DNA from: an uncultured Saprospiraceae bacterium | GTDB lineage: Bacteria; Bacteroidota; Bacteroidia; Chitinophagales; Saprospiraceae | Assembly: GCA_937969485.1 (NCBI GenBank) | Contig: CALBVQ010000066.1 | Coordinates: forward strand, 1-12,343 | DNA: 12,343 nucleotides | Direction of reading: 5' to 3' | Shown: one piece after another, positions 9,401 through 12,343 of the stretch | Layout: each line of letters begins with the position of its first letter | Numbering within the stretch: position 1 is the first letter of the stretch | Made by a program: the position numbers and the translations under genes | Notes under the pieces: generated by a model | The model's database searches: none | What the model was told of the DNA's origin: nothing | Seen by the model: only the letters and a program-made list of their open reading frames with translations

Positions 9401-10305
9401 GTAAATTACTTCTTGGCCATTATGACGGATTTCCCGAGACTGAGCCTTGGAAATTCTATATGGATGAAGGATTTATTGACGAATCTTGGCCTTGGGCAAA
9501 TGTGCTCCATGAAAGTTTTGAAGATAATGTTTACGGAGAAACAATTGTCGATTTCGTAGGAGTGAAGATGGGTGATGTTAATCAATCTGGTGAGGTAAAT
9601 GGTCTTCATAGCGGTGAGATTGTTACTCGATCTGACGTAGATTTTATTATTGAGAATCAGGAAATAGAAGCGGGAGAAAGTATTCGAGTTCCAGTGGTTT
9701 TGGGTCAAGCCCAAAATTTGAATGGATTCCAGTGGGAGATTTCATGGGATTTCGAAGCAGCAGAACTAGTGGATGTTTTAACTGGATTTGATCAAGGAGA
9801 ACTACAATTTTTTGCAGATAAGGAGAATGATATCCTAAGAGTAATTTCTTATGATGCGAAAACGAGAGGATACAATGAAAGCGCTCAATTGTTTACTCTT
9901 TTGGCGGAAGCCAAACAGACGATAGAATTAAGTGAAGTAATTCAAGAATCTAGAAACCCGAGATTCGCGAACGAATGGGTTTCAGTAGAAACAACGTATT
10001 CAATTAATACCGAGATTAAGCAAAGGGAAGAAGAGCTGCAATTTAACTTCGATATTGAACAGAATGTTCCGAATCCATGGGACGAAATGACAATGATTAC
10101 AATTACGAGTGGTTATGAAGGTACTGCGCAACTTACTATTTTGAACAGTGTAGGACAGGTGCAATATCGTAGTGAGATTACAGTAAGAGAAGGGGAGAAT
10201 GAACTTGTGATTTATCCACAGAGCCTATCAGGAAATGGTGTTTATTACTACACCATTGAGATGGATGGCCAAACAAAAATGAAGAAAATGATTCTACTAA
10301 GGTAG
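451..10305 (+). CDS. Giant T9SS-exported multidomain surface protein (Ig/HYR-like repeats, dockerin-like region, type A sorting domain)
   Basis: A predicted secreted or surface-attached adhesin-like protein of 3284 residues. No enzymatic domain is recognised.
Start: a Sec signal peptide with no lipobox fits residues 1-22 (cleavage near KA|Q), supporting this ATG.
Domains, approximate: residues 30-1307, sixteen tandem modules of about 80 residues with the pattern P-x-C-x-x-Q-D, L-D-x-x-G, D-N-G-S-x-D-N-C, F-x-C, G-N-T-S-x-C; 1308-1474, divergent Cys-rich modules; 1475-1560, a clear HYR domain (YPLGTTTVTFTATDSCGN); 1646-1838, a jelly-roll-like domain ending FDNICIQN; 1842-2873, more Ig/HYR-like modules (HYR at 2276-2363; HYR-like at 2671-2769; an EF-hand-like DLDGDGEVD near 2788); about 2876-2933, an SdrD/carboxypeptidase-regulatory-like fold; 2934-3050, dockerin-like; 3062-3180, cohesin-like; 3199-3284, T9SS type A domain (QNVPNPW, then GNGVYYYTIEMDG and a basic end).
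The protein is very acidic, which suggests Ca2+ binding, and Cys-rich, which suggests periplasmic disulfide formation. Adhesion or matrix building is inferred from architecture. Export by T9SS is well supported. Confidence 0.95.
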   Translation: MKTLFASILICVVSLHCNSIKAQCMPDLTDPVCMTQDINVYLDNSGMATIAASDVDNGSFDDCTVVMTSIDVSSFDCDNVGDNTVILTVEDEAGNTSTCSSTVNVQDTIAPMCISGTGFVDLFIDISVPLPARFVDEGSTDNCDENLEFTITPSAFSCDDVGLNDVVFTATDDFGNTCTSDGVVLVREFIRPTCVVQDVTLEIGSSGTVVATTDTIDNGTFDPCGILIDMTVTPNTFDCSNLGANSVTFMVSDTSGNTCSATAEVFVISNFVCSTIDQVVTLDADGNGSIAVADVDDGSTNPCGMTSLSLSQSTFNCDDIANSPIEIFLINNAGTVTPDSCPVMVTVQDDLAPICVIQDVTVYVDAAGVATVDSAAIDNGSSDNCGDFTMDIDVTDYTCSNLGDNTVNVTLSDGTNETMCSSTVTVLDTVAPVCMVQDITVFLDGSGNTTVTAADVDNESTDNCPDLSLELSMTSFDCTNLGNEMVLLTLEDGSMNSIDCPVTITVVDTVAPVCSVQDLTLSLDANGMAMIDSAAVDNGSSDNCDVLLLALSQNSFSCADVGLNMVTVTVTDGSGNTSECISNVTIQDDSDPICMIQDVTIYIDENGTATIDSAAIDIGSSDNCDEFTLSIDNTSFECDGTGDNTINVTVSDGLNSVMCSATITVLDTISPTCMANDVTVFLDETGNISLTTSQVDDGSTDNCSELTQSLSNSTFDCSNLGDEPISLILDDNKGNIENCPVIVTVQDTFPPVCLVQDITVSLDESGVAAIDSADIDNGSTDNCDILFLALSQNSFTCEDIGINMVTVTVTDGSGNTSECVSNVSIQDDIAPICVIQDVTIYLDAMGVAAVDSAAIDNGSSDNCGDFTLSIDVTNFTCAEVGDNTINVTLDDGVNSTMCTSTVTVLDTISPICEVQDIDVYLDDTGNVIIDDSSFDIGSGDNCGIVLASVNPSAADCTHIGSVMVSYILEDEAGNMSTCMIEVMVQDTTSPACMVQDITVSLDDNGIATIDSSLVDNGSSDNCGMITLELSQTAFTCANVGDNTVTVTVTDSEGNTSECESIVTVEDDAEPICNIQDVTIYLDAMGVATVDSAAIDNGSSDNCGEFTLSIDVTDYSCAELGDNTINVTLDDGLNTTMCTSTVTVLDTISPICAVQDISVFLDDTGNVSIDQSSIDVGSDDNCEITTAIVNPTMFDCSNIGDVLVEYTLEDESGNSTICTVTVAVADTTAPVCVFNNLEITLDSMGVASIDSSMVDGGSSDNCVAFTLDIDQTDFTCADAGVNEITVTVTDASGNSKEGSIEVVVTALAIPQMVCPADMTVDCTTDFSDPSVFGMPEIVTTCGGVIEIVETVVDSLNECGIGIFVRKFVATETGSINGIDSCTQRITTINPSPLTVVDISFPDAVLVDACSASVDITGETTVDMTGLECSSIFVTFVDDTINDICPIVIDRAWTVVDSCALPLGIFEYTQAITVQDTTKPILICPSDMVIDPQDGECEGFTELIATATDNCAIVNITNDSPFALEAEGDASGTYPLGTTTVTFTATDSCGNQSICAVDVTVNNIVDLSCELGDLILQFPTSNMNEVVVIDSSDLDLTVNTCLDITAITLSQNTFSCDEMNQEITVVVTDSEGNTTECSASVIITSSCENFNDETVTPIILNSSETEIDILPGWSTSCASAGYTEGGNGFSQDSLYLEVVNEACVNGSYIYTNSLFNGNLGVYNNEVVICFDVSIVAGENTSGLPLELLTIYNGISPATSTSSATFVPTIVQTLADGYQTYRAPLALSVAGSPPSNSDGSWVMNGMGDWDELISGVQSIGFALDAVEGVETFGFDNICIQNIDPKPPVVLCPEDLEIFCYEADDTEFGTVETGENCMMEYTIDTVTIANLDACSTGSIERTLTVIDELGNSTVCIQSIELLPPPEQFLAPPVDVNIFLDDDQCSEIVPIPAALITDFACSDIIDFTTIVDDITIDGNGGTTELPAGKFIATFIGVDECGNESTVTSQVNLLRPCDLFVHTQLNLSVNDECEGEVTAAMVATFPVVCDNYYDLFLIDEAGDTLPSNFVDYQHIGQNITFVLTEPNCGNKAWGNILVEDKLAPELVCFADTISCGELIAFQEPTILDACSNSTLVLIDEEMENVACDDEFIEAIITRNYIAIDASGNESEACAQRLYIRKFDISTIEAPTFKIELECGETYPTDDNGAPDPLFYGGPTVEGNDIFADQGDECNLITIFEDKEISTPEADLIVREFSTFYWSCSVDTVVQFIQVFKFVDTNGPAITCPVDITLASNADMCSADYVFPALNADDICGEVNSIDAQLPGEYVNDVEGKMVNLPMGDNEMILIATDDSGNTSECTFNISVQDLTAPTPICDTETVIPLPQEGFVSVKAEIFDQASYDFCGIESFTVRRMVPSCDPDDINFGPNVTFCCEDIGQEVMVVLRVTDVNGNTNECMVSAEVQDKIAPALLAGLPDITVSCEFPITPDFPQIFGKVVSNIDDRDSIKITADLVTFDGDPLDAFVLDNCVEIMSDEIDTTQLNDCGLGGMERTIIIADAQGNDLVITQTITRVNVDPFLESDITWPAYYTATNTCSIDDLQPQDLPDSSAFPILANTNCDMVGILYDDSVFDFSNGDESCFKIRRTWTVANFCQDDYQGFAEEFSYEQIIIVANTMMPEISGSCTDIEECSYSSDCGPEYIELVNSAVDDCTDSINLIWEYNIDLFSDGSIDESGNTNNASGTYPLGLHIITWTVFDQCGGSSDCTYTFELMNCKQPIAYCLDNITADLTPMDLDGDGEVDTEMLFLAPYMIDAGSQPVCGGTVSLSFSSDVTDTIRSYDCDDIGENTVMLWVTDELGNQSFCTTSIEVQDNNSTDFCNTGTLDGGILGNISTSEEVDMEQVIVTINGIENTATSEDGEYAFEGLVYGDFYTVTPEKEDDPLNGITVADILTIQKHILGTQIMTDPYKILAADVNQSESVSGTDILIIRKLLLGHYDGFPETEPWKFYMDEGFIDESWPWANVLHESFEDNVYGETIVDFVGVKMGDVNQSGEVNGLHSGEIVTRSDVDFIIENQEIEAGESIRVPVVLGQAQNLNGFQWEISWDFEAAELVDVLTGFDQGELQFFADKENDILRVISYDAKTRGYNESAQLFTLLAEAKQTIELSEVIQESRNPRFANEWVSVETTYSINTEIKQREEELQFNFDIEQNVPNPWDEMTMITITSGYEGTAQLTILNSVGQVQYRSEITVREGENELVIYPQSLSGNGVYYYTIEMDGQTKMKKMILLR
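538..4371 (+). repeat. Sixteen tandem ~240-bp coding repeats (four-cysteine Ig-like modules)
   Basis: Modules begin near 538, 778, 1021, 1258, 1504, 1741, 1981, 2221, 2458, 2698, 2938, 3175, 3415, 3655, 3892 and 4132, each encoding 79-81 residues. Each starts around P-x-C-x-x-Q-D, has a central D-N-G-S-x-D-N-C motif and typically carries four cysteines, enough for two disulfides. The first four modules are the most irregular: module 2 lacks the Q-D motif and module 4 starts F-V-C-S-T. The last has lost its fourth cysteine (GNSKEG in place of GNTSEC). The fold is presumably a small beta sandwich related to HYR/Ig domains. This is inferred from the alternating hydrophobic pattern and the D-x-x-G-N-T strand motif. 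Confidence 0.92.
1504..4371 (+). repeat. Higher-order repeat: four copies of a 717-bp, three-module unit
   Basis: Within the module array, units starting at 1504, 2221, 2938 and 3655 repeat at exactly 717 bp (239 residues). Each unit contains an A, a B and a C module. A modules (1504, 2221, 2938, 3655) share QDVTxYxD, DSAAID and N-V-T-x-x-D-G and end TVLDT. B modules (1741, 2458, 3175, 3892) have the D-x-T-G-N opening. C modules (1981, 2698, 3415, 4132) share LSQxxFxC and VTVTVTD. Corresponding modules across units resemble each other more than their neighbours do, showing that three-module blocks were duplicated as units. All module boundaries keep the 717 spacing with no net insertion or deletion. 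Confidence 0.9.
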
Positions 10306-10311
10306 GTCCAC

Positions 10312-10335
10312 TATCAATTTCGAAGGAAGTTGATA
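10312..10335 (+). other. Hairpin immediately after the giant gene's stop codon
   Basis: TATCAATTT (10312-10320) pairs with AAGTTGATA (10327-10335) over a CGAAGG loop: nine base pairs including one T-G wobble. It starts six bases after the stop codon. No T-tract follows, so it is not itself a terminator. It may protect the mRNA 3' end, or form the 5' hairpin of the first repeat module downstream. The 3' arm also overlaps a perfect palindrome, TTGATATCAA (10330-10339). Confidence 0.45.
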
Positions 10336-10411
10336 TCAAAATAAGATTGAGTTTCAAAATGACCTCTTCTAAAGACACTTTCGACTAAGGTGAAAATAAG
10401 AAGCAAGTCAT

Positions 10412-10443
10412 CCCGGCTGGAGTGAGATCCCGGCCGGGTTTTT
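10412..10443 (+). terminator. Strong intrinsic terminator (repeat copy A)
   Basis: CCCGGCTGG (10412-10420) pairs with CCGGCCGGG (10430-10438) with one T-G wobble, giving a nine-pair GC-rich stem over the loop AGTGAGATC, followed by five T residues (10439-10443). It lies 107 bases after the giant gene's stop codon and most likely ends its transcript, or that of a small RNA made from copy A. Confidence 0.88.
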
Positions 10444-10583
10444 CCAAAAGGAATTTTTTGATTCTCGATAAAACTACACATGTCTCTGTTGAATGCAGCA
10501 GGGAGCAAAATAAGATTGAGTTTCAAAATAACCACTTCTAAAGACGCTTTCGACTAAGGTGGAAATAGAAAGAAGTTATTCTT

Positions 10584-10609
10584 GCTGGAATTATTCCTAG
10601 CCTGATTTC
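10584..10609 (+). terminator. Decayed terminator of repeat copy B
   Basis: This segment aligns with the terminator of copy A (shared GCTGGA start and TTT end), but the right arm reads CCTAGCCTGA, so only about five pairs remain with a bulge. The loop no longer reads AGTGAGATC and the T-tract is reduced to three. It looks like a degenerate copy and probably terminates poorly, if at all. Confidence 0.45.
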
Positions 10610-10663
10610 CATAGTTCTTGGAAAATTGTCACTCAATACAAACTACACTTTTACTGTGTTTAC

Positions 10664-10682
10664 GTCAATTGTTTGAATTGAC
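10664..10682. other. Perfect 7-bp hairpin between repeat copies B and C
   Basis: GTCAATT (10664-10670) and AATTGAC (10676-10682) flank a GTTTG loop. No T-tract follows. It lies about 25 bases before box 1 of copy C, comparable to the hairpin just before copy A, so it may be the 5' part of the repeat module. A/T-rich inverted repeats of this size can also occur by chance. Confidence 0.35.
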
Positions 10683-10775
10683 TGTAGGCATGGCGAAATT
10701 CAAGATAGATTGAGTTTCAAACAATTTTTCAGATTATGCTACTTTCGACTAAGGTTATCATAATAAGGAAAGTGT

Positions 10776-10809
10776 GCCCGACTGGAGTGAGATCCCAGTT
10801 GGGCTTTTT
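10776..10809 (+). terminator. Strong intrinsic terminator (repeat copy C)
   Basis: GCCCGACTGG (10776-10785) pairs with CCAGTTGGGC (10795-10804), ten pairs with one G-T wobble, over the loop AGTGAGATC, followed by five T residues (10805-10809). The loop is identical to that of copy A while several stem pairs differ and still pair. It ends 62 bases before the next gene, insulating that gene from upstream transcription. Confidence 0.88.
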
Positions 10810-10871
10810 GGGTTGGAATGTGTTCTAGCCTGCATTTAAGCTCGCATTAATTAAAACAAAACTGCAATTCG

Positions 10872-11969
10872 ATGAAAGTATTCTTGTATGTGATTTCCTT
10901 TTTGTGCTTCCTTTCCGGACAGTCTACGGAACTGGCTGCTAAGAATTTATTGATCGAAATGCCTATCACTCAAGAATTATTCTTGGTCTTTTATTCATTA
11001 ACAGATCTGGGCCAAACTGATGAAAAATTGATCGCGCGTGATTCAGAATACTATCGACTTGTGCAAAGAGATTTTGCTCCATTCAAAAATCATCCACTTG
11101 TTGTCAAGTTTAATGAATATGTGAATTCATTAAGCAAAGGTGAGGCTTATTACATGTATAATAGTATGAGAATGAACGCCTGTATGTATGGATTGAATGC
11201 AAGTAACAAAATCTTTGTGAGAACAGATAAGAAATTCTATTCTTTTAAGAAGGACATTAAGTACCGACAGATGTTAACAAGCTTGCAGCCATTTGCCCAA
11301 GACGTAGACTTCTATAGTTTTTACATCAAGCATAAGCCTTTTTACAAAAAGATCGTAACGAATTATAAAGAGGAAATCCCTGTAGGAAATATGATTAAAT
11401 GGTTAGAGCGCGAGTTCTCTTCTACATATGATTCGTATCAGATTTACTTTTCTCCACTTATTGGAGGATATCACAGTACTCAGAAAGTCAAAATCAAGGA
11501 CAAGTATAAAACATTGATGTTTATAGGCGCACCACGAGATTCCTCAAGGAGTATTTTTACTGAATCTTATGTTCTTCGTAATTCTAGAATGTTATTTACG
11601 GAGATAGATCACAATTATGTTAATCCTGTAAGTGATAACCACTGGCAGGTGAATAAGGTGATGCACGACATAGACTGTTGGAATCATAAAGCTCAGGGAC
11701 ATATTTCGTCTTATCTGACCTTCAATGAATACATGACTTGGGCACTATTTAGATTCTATTTGATGGATTACTACGATAATGAAACGTCGGAGAAGATATG
11801 GGAAGAGACGGTGAATTATATGGTAAATGATCGAGGGTTTATCAAGTTTCGAGAGTTTGATGCATTTACGATTTCTTTGAGAAATCATGGTAAGAAAGTT
11901 GAGGAGATGTATCCTGTGATTTTGAAATGGGTTGATGACTATCCATGTAGGAGTACAATTGATGAATAA
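10872..11969 (+). CDS. Exported DUF4932-like protein, predicted zincin fold with altered HExxH motif
   Basis: A 365-residue protein with an N-terminal hydrophobic signal (residues about 4-16; cleavage plausible near SGQS or ELAA), so probably periplasmic or secreted. The overall pattern resembles my recollection of the DUF4932 family: an early segment on 'ELFLVFYSLTDLG', a 'F-x-P-F-K-x-H-P-L-V' motif (residues 69-77), a central 'SPLIGGYHST' motif, and a late 'x-E-x-x-H-x-Y-V-N-P' motif. In that family the last motif usually reads HExxH, suggesting a metallopeptidase. Here it is T243-E244-I245-D246-H247, so the first metal-binding histidine is missing; E286 (in FNEYMTWA) could be the usual downstream acidic ligand. 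The protein may therefore be catalytically inactive or bind metal differently. The start follows an A-rich leader without a Shine-Dalgarno sequence. The gene stands alone: a strong terminator lies just upstream and no clear partner follows. The open frame is certain; the family call is moderate and from memory. Confidence 0.85.
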   Translation: MKVFLYVISFLCFLSGQSTELAAKNLLIEMPITQELFLVFYSLTDLGQTDEKLIARDSEYYRLVQRDFAPFKNHPLVVKFNEYVNSLSKGEAYYMYNSMRMNACMYGLNASNKIFVRTDKKFYSFKKDIKYRQMLTSLQPFAQDVDFYSFYIKHKPFYKKIVTNYKEEIPVGNMIKWLEREFSSTYDSYQIYFSPLIGGYHSTQKVKIKDKYKTLMFIGAPRDSSRSIFTESYVLRNSRMLFTEIDHNYVNPVSDNHWQVNKVMHDIDCWNHKAQGHISSYLTFNEYMTWALFRFYLMDYYDNETSEKIWEETVNYMVNDRGFIKFREFDAFTISLRNHGKKVEEMYPVILKWVDDYPCRSTIDE

Positions 11970-12343
11970 AAACCGAGTGATTAAGAGCATGCAATTGATC
12001 AGTGGGTCACTCACTTCCGTGGTTCTCTTCCTTACCAGGCTAATAGACTTTATTTTGCGGATCGTTCGCACCTACCTCGAATTGCTGTTTTTAATCCGAA
12101 ATATGCATAGGTTTTCGTAACAGGTATCTTATACCAATTCTGTTTTAGAATTTCGCATATTTTCAAGTTTATAAAAGCAATTACTTCGTTAGAAATACTC
12201 ATAATAGCTAAGGCTATCCTTGCGTTTTCTGCCTTGTACTTGATTTAACCCGAAATATGCATTAAGATATCTATTACGAGCTTAATCTGCTTCGATAATG
12301 GGAACGTCCAGCTCTTTTGATGCTCACCGTGATGGTGACCACG
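11970..12343. other. Apparently non-coding right end of the window
   Basis: No convincing gene or clear intrinsic terminator is seen after the DUF4932-like gene. The interval 11970-12090 shows nothing recognisable. The interval 12091-12262 is a palindrome-rich element bounded by direct repeats. The last 80 bases contain a short inverted repeat (TCACC/GGTGA, 12324-12338) and are open in two minus-strand frames, so the end of a neighbouring minus-strand gene could enter here, but the piece is too short to decide. Confidence 0.5.
12091..12262. mobile_element. MITE-like palindromic element between 18-bp direct repeats
   Basis: The 18-mer TTAAYCCGAAATATGCAT occurs at 12091-12108 and 12245-12262 with one mismatch. 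Between the copies lie nested inverted repeats: GGTAT/ATACC (12123-12135), AATTCT/AGAATT (12136-12152), ATAGC/GCTAT (12204-12217), and imperfect outer arms CAAGTTTATAAAAGCAA (12164-12180) against 12220-12242. A short, structured, apparently non-coding sequence between direct repeats suggests a miniature transposable or interspersed palindromic repeat; the direct repeats could be a target duplication or part of the element. I recall similar sequences containing AATTGGTATAAG (minus strand) between genes of marine bacteria, but could not check this. Only one copy is in the window. Confidence 0.45.

Larger units (their letters stand above)
10337..10809 (+). repeat. Three tandem copies of a structured, terminator-linked intergenic module
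   Basis: Copy A starts at 10337, copy B at 10506 and copy C near 10701. Each has box 1, AGATTGAGTTTCAAA (10344, 10513, 10707), then 18-19 bases, then box 2, CTTTCGACTAAGGT (10378, 10547, 10742), then an A-rich linker and a terminator hairpin. The first 55 bases of A and B differ at only three positions. C keeps the boxes, but its middle spacer has diverged and is one base longer. The distance from box 1 to the terminator is 68 in A and 69 in C. Box 1 contains a TTGA/TCAA inverted repeat; box 2 can fold as CTTT-CGACT-AAGG with one wobble pair. Conserved boxes with constant spacing suggest a small RNA or 3'-UTR element. No family assignment is made. Confidence 0.8.

Noticed and set aside
10260..10394. 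An open -1 frame overlapping the end of the giant gene and running through repeat copy A, ending KDTFD and a stop; copy B has an in-frame relative starting at an ATG (10480) and ending KDAFD.
   Set aside because: No classical slippery site is visible, the T9SS domain already has a normal end at the annotated stop, copy C breaks this frame while keeping the nucleotide boxes, and the three A/B differences all change the amino acid. Conservation fits DNA or RNA better than protein.
10337..10809. CRISPR array or integron attC cluster as an explanation of the intergenic repeats.
   Set aside because: Spacing is about 170-200 bases with only three copies; repeats are not near-identical over their length; no attC core (RYYYAAC/GTTRRRY) pairs are apparent; each copy ends in an intrinsic terminator.
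11962..12120. A 52-codon plus-strand frame overlapping the stop of the DUF4932-like gene, with a hydrophobic middle (small membrane protein candidate).
   Set aside because: The overlapping ATG and hydrophobic stretch are suggestive, but the sequence has no recognisable pattern, ends inside the direct-repeat and palindrome element, and has no independent support.
12050..12202. A 50-codon minus-strand open frame across the palindromic element, containing LKQNWYKI.
   Set aside because: It lies on a palindromic repeat whose sequence is explained by the inverted repeats. No start signal is evident, and such frames are typical translations of interspersed repeats.
12245..12343. Partial minus-strand frame of 32 codons ending LMHISG and a stop, possibly the 3' end of a gene to the right.
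   Set aside because: A second minus-strand frame and a plus-strand ATG (12298) are also open to the window edge. The piece is too short to choose between them, and its end coincides with the direct repeat.

Overview
The window looks like a piece of a Bacteroidota chromosome, most likely a Saprospiria/Lewinella-type or related marine gliding bacterium. The evidence is low GC, start codons without Shine-Dalgarno sequences behind A-rich leaders, a giant secreted protein with a C-terminal type IX secretion (T9SS type A) sorting domain, HYR/Ig-like modules, and a dockerin-like segment of the 'IQKHILG ... AADVN ... IRKLLLG' type that I associate with Saprospiraceae surface proteins. The lineage is inferred from these features; no ribosomal or housekeeping gene is present.

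Layout. Positions 1-450 are AT-rich and non-coding, with small inverted repeats, a weak terminator-like hairpin and one promoter-like motif. Positions 451-10305 encode one 3284-residue exported protein. After its signal peptide it carries 16 tandem modules of about 80 residues with four cysteines each. The last 12 modules form a higher-order repeat: a three-module unit of exactly 717 bp, present four times with no net length change. More divergent Ig/HYR-like modules follow, with one jelly-roll-like domain inserted among them, then a dockerin-like segment, a cohesin-like beta domain and the T9SS sorting domain.

Positions 10306-10871 hold no gene. They carry three tandem copies of a structured module: two conserved sequence boxes about 18 nt apart, followed by an intrinsic terminator. 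The first and third terminators are intact and share an identical loop; the second has decayed. Positions 10872-11969 encode a 365-residue exported protein that resembles the DUF4932 family (predicted zincin-like). Its expected HExxH motif reads TEIDH, so it may be a pseudo-peptidase.

Positions 11970-12343 appear non-coding. They contain a palindrome-rich, MITE-like element bounded by 18-bp direct repeats with one mismatch.

How the parts relate: both proteins have N-terminal export signals, and the large one is built for T9SS-dependent surface display or release. They are co-directional, but at least two strong terminators lie between them, so they are probably separate transcription units. 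Nothing in the sequence shows that they act together. The most unusual items are the exact 717-bp higher-order repeat and the threefold terminator-linked RNA-like module.
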